Assembly (NCBI GenBank): GCA_902792495.1
Contig: CADBAC010000268.1
Location: 1 to 5,305 of the forward strand
Direction: 5' to 3'
DNA: 5,305 bases
Source of the DNA: Ruminococcus flavefaciens
GTDB taxonomy: Bacteria > Bacillota > Clostridia > Oscillospirales > Ruminococcaceae
In this document: positions 1 through 5,305 of the stretch, piece after piece
Position numbering within the stretch: position 1 is the stretch's first letter
Layout of the letters: the number at the start of each line of letters is the position of its first letter
The notes under the pieces: model-generated
Told to the model about the DNA's origin: nothing
Databases searched by the model: none
What the model saw: the letters and a program-made list of their open reading frames with translations, nothing else
Translations under genes and position numbers: made by a program

Positions 1-34
1 CTAATTTTTCTATATATTCTGTTTCAAATTTCAT
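1..34 (-). CDS. Start of an unidentified gene leaving the left edge (partial)
   Basis: An ATG at 34-32 opens a frame that stays open to the window edge and reads MKFETEYIEKL. It is preceded by AAAGGG (40-45) with a 5-nt spacer, a plausible ribosome-binding site. Eleven residues are too few to name a family. The gene lies directly downstream of the truncated sensor gene and in the same direction. It could therefore be an unrelated neighbour, part of an inserted element, or a gene brought next to phoR by a deletion. The start is inferred from the RBS and open frame only. Confidence 0.45.
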   Translation of the reverse strand, partial: MKFETEYIEKL

Positions 35-72
35 AGTTACCCTTTCAGCAAACAGGAATACGAGCAAAACAC

Positions 73-96
73 CTATTCACTATTCACTATTTACTA
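73..96. repeat. Heptamer tandem repeat (CTATTCA, three copies plus part)
   Basis: The plus strand reads CTATTCA (73-79), CTATTCA (80-86), CTATTTA (87-93) and CTA (94-96). This is three 7-bp units, the last with one change, plus a partial fourth. It sits in the non-coding gap just past the early stop of the phoR-like gene. Similar short heptamer tracts occur in intergenic DNA of several bacteria. Here it may mark a rearrangement point, which is inference. Confidence 0.8.
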
Positions 97-99
97 AAA

Positions 100-540
100 C
101 TATACTCTGTCTAAATACTCGTTTGAACGGGTGTCAACTCTGATAATATCACCGTTTTCAAGCTTCTGAGCGTAATAAACGGTTTTTTCGGTCATGGTAG
201 CAGAATATCTTACGCTGTGTCCGGTTCCTGATTCGGCTGCTTCTTTTATTTCCTCTCTGTCAGCATGATTTTCAAGTTCATTTATGTCAGCCTGAGTATC
301 TGCAAGTACTGTTCCGTCGGCTGATATCAATGAAACACGATCATTGTCCTTTGTTAGTTTTTCAAAATAACCTATTCCTTCTTTTTCTACCGCAGCAGCA
401 ACAAAAGATGCCTCCATCTTCAATTGTTTCTCAAGCTGTGCGGTAAACACTTCCTGTAATATCCCTAATATAATAATAAGACAGGTCAGTAATACTATCA
501 TGGCAGTTAGAATATTTGAGCGAAATATCTTTTTAACCAA
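100..540 (-). CDS. phoR: Truncated PhoR-like sensor histidine kinase, sensor half only
   Basis: The product has 146 residues from a TTG start. It begins MVKKIFRSN, has one membrane segment at about 10-28, then an extracytoplasmic PAS/Cache-like sensor region with 'DGTVLADTQAD' (75-85), 'NHADREEIKEA' (91-101) and 'SATMTEKTVYYAQ' (113-125). This pattern is typical of the N-terminus of clostridial PhoR kinases. The second membrane helix, linker, phospho-accepting His domain and ATPase domain are all absent; the intact family is roughly 400 or more residues longer. The last residues (DTRSNEYLDRV, 136-146) do not look like the family and may be read-through into foreign DNA. The TTG at 540-538 is chosen over the ATG at 570 because GGAGGTGA lies 5 nt before it and the ATG lies well inside phoB. 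It overlaps phoB by 8 nt. It cannot phosphorylate PhoB as it stands and is probably a gene remnant. The phoR name rests on context and sensor style. Confidence 0.72.
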   Translation of the reverse strand: MVKKIFRSNILTAMIVLLTCLIIILGILQEVFTAQLEKQLKMEASFVAAAVEKEGIGYFEKLTKDNDRVSLISADGTVLADTQADINELENHADREEIKEAAESGTGHSVRYSATMTEKTVYYAQKLENGDIIRVDTRSNEYLDRV

Positions 541-1216
541 TATTGTCACCTCCAATTTTATATCCAACATTTTTTACGGTCTGGATATACTGTCCCGCCT
601 TTCCGAGCTTTGCCCTGAGATTTCGGATATGCACATCAAGAGTTCTGGATTCACCGTAGTAATCCTGCCATACCTTTGCAAATAATTCTTCACGGCTGAC
701 TACATTTCCATTGGCACTTAGCAGAATGGAAAGTATGGAAAACTCCTTGAAGGAAAGCGTGACCTCACTGCCGTCAACAAAAACAGTATGTTTTTTTATG
801 TTGACCGATAAACAGCCTATATTGAATTCTTCTTTGTCTTGAAAATTCATTTGTCGGGTTCTTCTCAGTACAGCTTTAATTCTTGATATAAGTTCAGTCA
901 TACCGAACGGTTTTGAAATGTAATCATCTGCTCCCATATCAAGTCCAGTGACTTTGTCATACTCACTGTCTTTCGCAGTCAGCATGATTATGGGGAGCAT
1001 TTCATTTGTTTTCCGCAAACTTTTCAGAATTGACAGACCGTCTTCCTCGGGCAGCATGATGTCCAAAAGAATAAGATCGGGCTGTTCAGTTGGTAAAGCC
1101 TTGCGGAATTCACTCGGACGTGAGAAATCCTTAACAGAGTAGCCTTCTTTTTTAAGGGCATAGCAGACAAGCTTTCTTATATTGTCATCATCTTCTACTA
1201 TATATATTTTATCCAT
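533..1216 (-). CDS. phoB: Phosphate-response regulator, OmpR/PhoB family
   Basis: The product is a 227-residue two-component DNA-binding regulator. The receiver domain (about 2-118) has the acidic pair E8/D9 with D10, phospho-acceptor D52 in 'LLDIMLPEEDG', T80, Y99 and K102 in 'SKPFG'. The winged-helix output domain (about 133-223) contains the recognition-helix motif 'RTLDVHIRNLRAKLG' (191-205) and the closing 'TVKNVGYKI' (213-221), which are OmpR/PhoB hallmarks. All key residues are present and the length is normal. Position after phoU in a pst operon supports PhoB (called PhoP in some Firmicutes). The ATG at 1216 is preferred because the family begins close to the first beta strand and GAGG (1225-1228) lies 8 nt before it in the short gap after phoU. 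An ATG at 1243, overlapping phoU and preceded by AGGAAA, would add nine residues and cannot be excluded. Its normal partner, the adjacent kinase, is truncated. It likely controls pstS transcription through the repeats at 5210-5249. Confidence 0.93.
   Translation of the reverse strand: MDKIYIVEDDDNIRKLVCYALKKEGYSVKDFSRPSEFRKALPTEQPDLILLDIMLPEEDGLSILKSLRKTNEMLPIIMLTAKDSEYDKVTGLDMGADDYISKPFGMTELISRIKAVLRRTRQMNFQDKEEFNIGCLSVNIKKHTVFVDGSEVTLSFKEFSILSILLSANGNVVSREELFAKVWQDYYGESRTLDVHIRNLRAKLGKAGQYIQTVKNVGYKIGGDNIG
546..553 (-). promoter_or_regulatory. Ribosome-binding site fixing the TTG start of the phoR-like gene
   Basis: The minus strand reads GGAGGTGA, a near-perfect Shine-Dalgarno sequence, followed by a 5-nt spacer and TTG at 540-538. 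It lies within the last codons of the phoB-like gene, so the two genes are likely translationally coupled. This site decides the start, since an ATG at 570 has no comparable signal. Confidence 0.8.
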
Positions 1217-1229
1217 CTTTTTCGCCTCA

Positions 1230-1874
1230 TCAGTATCGTTCATTATGCTTTCCTGTTACCGCAAAGATCACCCATTTGGCTATATTCTCGGAATGATCGC
1301 CTATCCTTTCAAAATACTTTGCGATCATGAGAAGATCGAGAAGACATTCGGCGTTATTGCTTTCGGCACTGACGATACTTATGATCTCAGATTTCACTTT
1401 ATCGAAAAGAGCATCAACGGTGTCGTCCATCCTGATGACCGAATCTGCAATTGAAATATCCTTCTTTACAAATGAATCAATGCTGTTTGTCACCATTCTT
1501 ACCGTATTCTCTGCCATTTCTTTTATATCTGTCCTGAATGTCATATCTGCTGTTACATAATCGGCGATCTCAACAATATCAGATGCCTGATCTCCGATAC
1601 GCTCCAGATCGGTTAACATTTTCAGCGCTGATGTTACCATACGGAAATCCGTAGCGACAGGCTGCTGATGAATGAGCAATCTCATACACATGGATTCAAT
1701 TTCACGTTCCTTATTGTCTATCAGCTTCTCTGCCATGACCGAGCTTTCTTTCATCTGTTCATCTCTGTCCAGAAGATACTTGACAGCACAGCTTATGGCA
1801 TCTTCACATAAAGCGCCCATTTCTACAAGAGCATTATTCAGCTTTACAAGCTCTGTTTCAAATTTTTCACGCAT
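1230..1874 (-). CDS. phoU: Phosphate signalling protein PhoU
   Basis: The product is a 214-residue cytoplasmic all-helical protein made of two similar three-helix halves. Each half has the metal-binding PhoU signature: D89-L-E91-R-I-G-D95-QAS-D99 in the first, and E189-R-I-G-D193-HSE-N in the second. In the known system PhoU connects the Pst transporter to PhoR and restrains phosphate uptake when phosphate is plentiful. The start ATG at 1874 gives MREKFETEL, the usual PhoU beginning; the same frame stays open upstream inside pstB, but that extension (to 2033) matches nothing in PhoU and is rejected. AGGAAGG (1885-1891) lies 10 nt before the ATG, within pstB. The start comes one nucleotide after the pstB stop, so translation is probably coupled. 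The length is typical and I see no missing motif. Confidence 0.96.
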   Translation of the reverse strand: MREKFETELVKLNNALVEMGALCEDAISCAVKYLLDRDEQMKESSVMAEKLIDNKEREIESMCMRLLIHQQPVATDFRMVTSALKMLTDLERIGDQASDIVEIADYVTADMTFRTDIKEMAENTVRMVTNSIDSFVKKDISIADSVIRMDDTVDALFDKVKSEIISIVSAESNNAECLLDLLMIAKYFERIGDHSENIAKWVIFAVTGKHNERY

Positions 1875-1875
1875 A

Positions 1876-2604
1876 TTAACCAAACCTTCCTGAAATGTAA
1901 TCCTCTGTCCTTTTATCATCGGGACTTGAAAACACTCTATCGGTCTCATTGAATTCCACGATCTCACCCATAAGGAAAAAGGCTGTCTTAGTGACCATGA
2001 TGATCGTGTATTTTTTTCTGAGTTCGACCGCAAGATCTTCTATCCTTGATGTGGAAATGGGGTCAAGTGCCGATGTGGGTTCGTCCATAAGAAGGATATC
2101 CGGTTCAACTGCAAGGGCTCTCGCAATACAAAGTCTCTGCTGCTGTCCGCCGCTCATACCAAGCGCCGATTTTTTGAGCCTGTCCTTACATTCCTCCCAA
2201 AGAGCAGCTTTTTTCAGTGAATCTTCTACTATCTCATCAAGCCTGACTCTGGACTTTATTCCGTGTATCCTCGGACCGTAAGCGATATTATCATAAATAC
2301 TCATCGGAAAAGGATTGGGCTTCTGAAAAACCATTCCCACCCGCTTGCGAAGGATACTAACGTCCATATCCTTGTAAATATCCGTACCGCCCAGCGTTAT
2401 CACACCTTCGATACGGCAGCCTTCCACAAGATCGTTCATTCGGTTGAGGGAACGAAGAAATGTGGATTTACCGCAACCTGAAGGTCCGATCAATGCGGTG
2501 ATCATCTTATCGGGCAGGGATATATTGATACCTTTCAGCGCATGGTTTTCACCATACCAAAGGTTCAGGTCATGAGCTTCAAGTTTTATTCCGTCATTGC
2601 TCAT
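1876..2604 (-). CDS. pstB: Phosphate ABC transporter ATPase PstB with an apparent H-loop deletion
   Basis: The product is a 242-residue cytoplasmic ATPase that drives the PstCA channel. Visible motifs are Walker A GPSGCGKS (40-47), Q-loop Q94 in 'VFQKPNPFP', signature MSGGQQQRL (150-158; the family usually has LSGGQ), Walker B ILLMDE (170-175) and D-loop SALD (178-181). The C-terminal '[12 protein letters not shown]' is standard PstB. After 'YTIIMVT' (199-205) the family continues with 'HNMQQA..' and about five more residues before 'KTAFF'. Here T205 is followed directly by K206-TAFF, so about 11 residues containing the switch histidine are missing without a frame change. That histidine is important for ATP hydrolysis in ABC proteins, so activity is doubtful. 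Usual length is about 250-255. The ATG at 2604 overlaps the pstA stop (ATGA, 4 nt) and is preceded by GGAGAGG. Identity is certain; function is not. Confidence 0.95.
   Translation of the reverse strand: MSNDGIKLEAHDLNLWYGENHALKGINISLPDKMITALIGPSGCGKSTFLRSLNRMNDLVEGCRIEGVITLGGTDIYKDMDVSILRKRVGMVFQKPNPFPMSIYDNIAYGPRIHGIKSRVRLDEIVEDSLKKAALWEECKDRLKKSALGMSGGQQQRLCIARALAVEPDILLMDEPTSALDPISTSRIEDLAVELRKKYTIIMVTKTAFFLMGEIVEFNETDRVFSSPDDKRTEDYISGRFG
1989..1990 (-). other. Junction of the in-frame deletion in pstB
   Basis: Codon ACT (T205, 1992-1990) is joined to AAG (K206, 1989-1987). Compared with the well-known PstB consensus, the segment starting with the H-loop HNMQQA and ending just before KTAFF is absent, about 33 nt. 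The reading frame is kept and both flanks match the family well, so this is a clean deletion and not local divergence. Comparison is from memory of PstB sequences. Confidence 0.8.
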
Positions 2605-3467
2605 TTTTCCTCTCCTCTCTTAAATTTATTCTTTGCTATTTTTACGGATACATTTATGATTACGGAAATAAACAGCAGGACTGCCGCAACAGCAAAAGCT
2701 GTTTCAAAATCTCCTCGTTCCTTTGCATACATATACAATGAAACCGTAAGCGTTGAGCCTGCGTTATCGGACTGTACCGCATCGAGCGGTGACAGCAATT
2801 CATTTGCCATTCCTGCCGTGAACAGCAATGCTGCGCTTTCGCCTGTGATCCTTCCGATCGCAAGTATACAGCCTGTTATGATACCGTCAACCGCCGAAGG
2901 AAGGACAACGGTACGTATCGTATACCATTTTCCCGCACCGAGAGCAAATGCACCTTCTCTGTAGCTCTGAGGTACGGTTTTCAGACTTTCCTGTGTTGTG
3001 CGTATCACGGTCGGTAATGTCATGATAACAAGCGTCAGCGCACCTGCGATCAGGCTCGTACCCAATGTGAAGAACTGCACAAAGATCAGCATACCTACGA
3101 GTCCGTAGATGATAGACGGTATGCCTGCAAGCGTTTCAGTTGCAAGCTCAATGACTTTCACAGCTTTCTTGTTGGAAGCGTATTCCTGTAAATAGACAGC
3201 GCCGCCTACACCAAGCGGAAGAACGATCATAATTGTTATGATGATGATATAAATCGTATTAAGGATATTTGGCAATATGCCGACTGTTTCTCTTACCATA
3301 CTTGGCTTTGTTGTGAGAAATTCTCCTGTGATATGAGGAAGCCCTCTGAACAGTATGTAGCCCGCCATAAGGATAACGAGAACGAAAATGATGAGAGCAG
3401 CAGAAAATACAAGCGAATTCAGGATAGCATTTATGATCCTTCGCTTTGCAGATATTTTTTCACGCAT
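2601..3467 (-). CDS. pstA: Phosphate ABC transporter permease PstA
   Basis: The product is a 288-residue inner-membrane subunit that pairs with PstC to form the phosphate channel. Hydrophobic segments lie at about 20-40, 66-93, 112-134, 138-156, 194-216 and 256-276, the six-helix plan of the family. The cytoplasmic EAA-type loop that docks onto PstB is at about 171-193 (EGAFALGA...VVLPSA), and the conserved GRITGESAA follows at 205-213. The ATG at 3467 is chosen because AGGAAG (3475-3480) lies 7 nt before it. The frame extends to an ATG at 3497, but that would overlap pstC by 26 nt and put ten unlikely residues in front. The gap to pstC is 4 nt; the stop overlaps the pstB ATG. No lesions are seen, and the length is normal. 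Confidence 0.95.
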   Translation of the reverse strand: MREKISAKRRIINAILNSLVFSAALIIFVLVILMAGYILFRGLPHITGEFLTTKPSMVRETVGILPNILNTIYIIIITIMIVLPLGVGGAVYLQEYASNKKAVKVIELATETLAGIPSIIYGLVGMLIFVQFFTLGTSLIAGALTLVIMTLPTVIRTTQESLKTVPQSYREGAFALGAGKWYTIRTVVLPSAVDGIITGCILAIGRITGESAALLFTAGMANELLSPLDAVQSDNAGSTLTVSLYMYAKERGDFETAFAVAAVLLFISVIINVSVKIAKNKFKRGEEK

Positions 3468-3471
3468 GACC

Positions 3472-4335
3472 TCACTTCCTTTCCCTCTTGACCACAAAGT
3501 TCAGTATGATATTTATCAGCAGAATGAATATGAACAGAACAAGTGCGATTGAGAACAGTGCCTGACGCTGTAACCCCGAAGAATACGACATTTCACTTGC
3601 GACTGCTGTTGTAAGGAAACGCACGCTTTTGAACAGCGACGGCATATTCGCAACATTTCCTGCAACCATCATGACCGCCATTGCTTCACCCAATGCTCTG
3701 CCGATGCCAAGTACAATAGATGCGAGGATACCGCTTTTTGCTGCCGGCAGCGTCACTTTGAAGATCGTTTCGGTCTTTGTAGCACCAAGTGCAAGAGATG
3801 CTTCTTCATATTCATGCGGAACTGCTTGTATCGCCGTCTGCGATATGGAGATGACCGAGGGCAGTATCATGATCGCAAGCACGATGATCGCCGAAAAAAG
3901 ATTTGCGCCGTCCGGAAGACCAAATAATGCTCTTACGTTAGGTACGATCACGATCATTCCTACAAGTCCGTAAACGACCGAAGGTATACCCGACATCAGC
4001 TCAATGACCGAAGAAAATACAGACGAAGCTTTTCTGCTTGACGATTTTGCAAGGAACACTGCACACAATACGCCAAAGGGAACGCCGATCAGTATTGCCC
4101 CGAATGTTCCGTATACCGATGATAATATAAACGGCAGGATACCGTATTCGGGATTTTTAGCGGTCGATGCCCATGTTGTACCGAACAGAAATTCCCTAAT
4201 ACCGATCTCTCCGATGGCAGGCACTCCTGAACTTACAAGAAATGCAGTGATAACTATTACAAATATGATCGAAAGAAATCCGCAGACTGTAAACAGCCAT
4301 CTCATTGCAATGTCCACTATCTTATTTTTTTTCAT
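3472..4335 (-). CDS. pstC: Phosphate ABC transporter permease PstC
   Basis: The product is a 287-residue membrane subunit, partner of PstA in the high-affinity phosphate channel. Hydrophobic segments are at about 14-35, 66-96, 110-133, 145-166, 203-226 and 258-283. 'GIPSVVYGLVGM' (116-127) is shared by PstC and PstA. The EAA loop for PstB contact spans about 177-200 (EEASLALGATKTETIFKVTLPAAK), and GRALGEAMA (212-220) is the conserved motif after it. The periplasmic stretch with 'FLFGTTWAST...YGILPFI' near 49-70 is typical of PstC and distinguishes it from PstA. The ATG at 4335 follows the pstS stop by 9 nt, and a purine-rich GAGAGAGCGG stands before it as a weak ribosome-binding site, so expression probably depends on coupling to pstS. 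Length and motifs are normal. Confidence 0.95.
   Translation of the reverse strand: MKKNKIVDIAMRWLFTVCGFLSIIFVIVITAFLVSSGVPAIGEIGIREFLFGTTWASTAKNPEYGILPFILSSVYGTFGAILIGVPFGVLCAVFLAKSSSRKASSVFSSVIELMSGIPSVVYGLVGMIVIVPNVRALFGLPDGANLFSAIIVLAIMILPSVISISQTAIQAVPHEYEEASLALGATKTETIFKVTLPAAKSGILASIVLGIGRALGEAMAVMMVAGNVANMPSLFKSVRFLTTAVASEMSYSSGLQRQALFSIALVLFIFILLINIILNFVVKRERK
3475..3480 (-). promoter_or_regulatory. Ribosome-binding site deciding the pstA start
   Basis: The minus strand reads AGGAAG within the last codons of pstC, 7 nt before the ATG at 3467. It supports this ATG over the in-frame ATG at 3497. Confidence 0.65.
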
Positions 4336-4344
4336 GCCGCTCTC

Positions 4345-5154
4345 TCATTTCTTTGCAGGAACTGCTCCTGCTTTACGGATATAATCAGCAGCTTTATCAC
4401 TCATACAAAAATCATAGAAATCCTTTGCTGATTCAGAAAGTTCCTTATCCTTTTTAGTTACAAGAACGAAATTACGCTGAATGCTATAACTGCCATTGAG
4501 AACGGTATCCTCAGTAGGTAATACTCCGTCTACGGAAACGGTTTTGACCGAATCACCGACAGATGCGAGAGAAGCATAGCCGATAGCATTCGGGTTAGAA
4601 GATACCGTCTGGATCACATCACCCGTAGATGTCAGCTCTTGTGCATATTTGCAGTTATCGGCAGTACCAGTAACGGATTCAAAACCGTCTCTTGTTCCTG
4701 AAGCCGCTTCTCGTCCGATGCAGACAATAGGAGAATCGGAACCACCAAGCTCATTCCAGTTTGTAAACTCGCCGGTATAGATCTTTGCAATCTCAGCAAC
4801 ATCAAGGTCTTCTACGGGATTCGAGTTGTTGACGATAACTGCGATACCGTCTATCGCTACAACTTCCGCATTCAGTTCTGCCGTTTCATCATCTTTCAGA
4901 TCACGGCTGGAAAGTCCGATATCACAGCGTCCTTCCTGTACTGCTTTGATGCCAGCACCAGAACCTGTCGGATTGTAAGTTACCTTTGTGTCGCTGTTTT
5001 CTTCCATATAAGCTTCACTCAGATAACCAATGACCTTTTCCATTGATGTTGAGCCGTCTGTCGAGACTGTCTGATCTTTTTTCTTTCCGCATCCGGTTGC
5101 ATTCATTGCCATCAGCAACACCAATACACTTGCTAAAACCTTTTTCTTAATCAC
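4345..5154 (-). CDS. pstS: Phosphate-binding lipoprotein PstS
   Basis: The product has 269 residues and is the extracellular phosphate receptor of the transporter. A signal peptide with KKK (3-5) and a hydrophobic core (6-17) ends in a lipobox-like ATGC with C22 as the lipidated cysteine. The linker is very short (GKKKDQTV) before the first phosphate-contact motif TDGSTSM (32-38). GSGAG (64-68), SSRDL (82-86) and REAASGTRDGFE (148-159) follow, all characteristic of the PstS fold (two-lobed type II binding protein). The start is GTG at 5154 because AGGAG (5163-5167) is 8 nt upstream; an in-frame GTG at 5163 overlaps that ribosome-binding site and is unlikely. As the first gene of the operon it lies under the putative Pho-box promoter at 5194-5249. 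It is at the short end of the family but looks complete. Confidence 0.95.
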   Translation of the reverse strand: MIKKKVLASVLVLLMAMNATGCGKKKDQTVSTDGSTSMEKVIGYLSEAYMEENSDTKVTYNPTGSGAGIKAVQEGRCDIGLSSRDLKDDETAELNAEVVAIDGIAVIVNNSNPVEDLDVAEIAKIYTGEFTNWNELGGSDSPIVCIGREAASGTRDGFESVTGTADNCKYAQELTSTGDVIQTVSSNPNAIGYASLASVGDSVKTVSVDGVLPTEDTVLNGSYSIQRNFVLVTKKDKELSESAKDFYDFCMSDKAADYIRKAGAVPAKK

Positions 5155-5162
5155 AATAATCA

Positions 5163-5167
5163 CTCCT
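5163..5167 (-). promoter_or_regulatory. Ribosome-binding site deciding the pstS GTG start
   Basis: The minus strand reads AGGAG, with an 8-nt spacer to GTG at 5154-5152. Because this site overlaps the other in-frame GTG (5163-5161), it fixes the downstream start. Confidence 0.8.
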
Positions 5168-5193
5168 GTTGAATATTTCCTTTCGGTGATATA

Positions 5194-5199
5194 AGTATA
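5194..5199 (-). promoter_or_regulatory. Putative -10 box of the pst operon promoter
   Basis: The minus strand reads TATACT, one mismatch from TATAAT, about 40 nt before the pstS start. The place for a -35 box (17-nt spacer, 5217-5222) reads ATCGGA, a poor match. A good -10 without a -35 fits a promoter that needs an activator such as phosphorylated PhoB. Transcription would begin near 5187. Confidence 0.55.
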
Positions 5200-5209
5200 A
5201 CATTTTCAA

Positions 5210-5249
5210 TGTAAATTCCGATACCTTTTCTATGTTAATTGTAGGTAAA
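5210..5249 (-). promoter_or_regulatory. Putative PhoB/PhoP box: 11-bp-phased TTNACA repeats
   Basis: On the minus strand TTTACC (5249-5244) and TTAACA (5238-5233) are separated by exactly 5 nt, giving an 11-bp period. The next phased position (5227-5222) holds a degenerate AAGGTA, and TTTACA (5215-5210) follows within one base of the phase. Firmicute PhoP boxes are direct TT(A/T/C)ACA repeats with 5-nt spacers located about -20 to -60; these repeats lie at about -23 to -62 from the inferred start. The fit is good, but the third unit is weak and the local AT-richness makes chance matches possible. Confidence 0.5.
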
Positions 5250-5263
5250 GCAAGCATTTTTTC

Positions 5264-5271
5264 GAAAGGAG
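5264..5271 (+). promoter_or_regulatory. Ribosome-binding site of the divergent right-edge gene
   Basis: GAAAGGAG is a strong Shine-Dalgarno sequence on the plus strand. It can serve GTG at 5279 (7-nt spacer) or ATG at 5277 (5-nt spacer). Only the GTG frame stays open to the edge. Confidence 0.6.
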
Positions 5272-5278
5272 TGTAAAT

Positions 5279-5305
5279 GTGCAGTTTAAGCCTGAAACAG
5301 TAACA
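5279..5305 (+). CDS. Start of an unidentified divergent gene leaving the right edge (partial)
   Basis: GTG at 5279 opens a frame that runs to the last base and reads MQFKPETVT. The GAAAGGAG site lies 7 nt upstream. Nine residues do not identify a family. The gene is divergent from pstS, and the two share a 124-nt intergenic region (5155-5278), so the phased repeats there could influence both. The alternative ATG at 5277 in another frame gives only MCSLSLKQ and then a stop at 5301-5303, so the GTG frame is preferred. Confidence 0.5.

Noticed and set aside
35..99. Rho-independent terminator after the operon
   Set aside because: No GC-rich stem followed by a T run is present on the minus strand in this gap.
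60..122. Inverted repeat ACGAG (60-64) / CTCGT (118-122) flanking the heptamer tract, as possible element ends
   Set aside because: Only five base pairs with a 53-nt loop; expected by chance and no target-site duplication is visible.
541..570. ATG start at 570 for the phoR-like gene
   Set aside because: It lacks a ribosome-binding site and adds ten unlikely residues; GGAGGTGA with TTG at 540 is far better.
1875..2033. N-terminal extension of the phoU frame upstream of the ATG at 1874
   Set aside because: It lies inside pstB in another frame, does not resemble PhoU, and the normal PhoU start MREKFETEL is at 1874.
1949..4384. Plus-strand open frames opposite pstB, pstA and pstC
   Set aside because: They are antisense shadows of well-identified genes, with no ribosome-binding sites or recognisable domains.
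5277..5303. Eight-codon ORF MCSLSLKQ as a leader peptide gene
   Set aside because: The GTG frame at 5279 uses the same ribosome-binding site and stays open to the edge; the short frame has no attenuator-like codon run or hairpin that I can see.

Overview
The window carries a phosphate-uptake and phosphate-signalling operon on the minus strand, read from right to left in the order pstS - pstC - pstA - pstB - phoU - phoB-like regulator - phoR-like sensor. Gene order, moderately AT-rich composition, strong AAGGAGG-type ribosome-binding sites, GTG and TTG starts, a lipoprotein PstS and protein styles such as 'HADREEIKEA' in the sensor all suggest a Gram-positive member of the Clostridia. A Ruminococcus-like (Oscillospiraceae) host is my best guess from memory of the protein style; no search was possible.

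Layout. Positions 5279-5305 hold the first nine codons of a divergent plus-strand gene. Positions 5155-5278 are a shared intergenic control region with a -10 box for pstS and 11-bp-phased TTNACA-type repeats that look like a PhoB/PhoP box. From 5154 down to 100 the seven operon genes are packed with gaps of 13 nt or less, or short overlaps, with no room for internal promoters or terminators. Positions 35-99 are AT-rich and non-coding, with a heptamer tandem repeat. At 34-1 a new minus-strand gene starts and leaves the window.

How the genes work together. PstS (surface lipoprotein) binds phosphate, PstC and PstA form the membrane channel, and PstB powers it with ATP. PhoU links the transporter's state to the sensor PhoR, which controls the regulator PhoB, and PhoB probably acts on the box upstream of pstS.

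Two features are out of the ordinary. PstB lacks about 11 residues exactly where the family has the H-loop (the switch histidine), an apparent in-frame deletion. The PhoR-like gene stops after 146 codons, keeping only the N-terminal membrane anchor and extracellular sensor region, with no histidine-kinase core. Both lesions fall in one pathway, suggesting a decaying or rewired phosphate response, or a rearrangement whose other part lies to the left of the window. I saw no tRNA, rRNA, CRISPR array, complete insertion sequence or convincing terminator.
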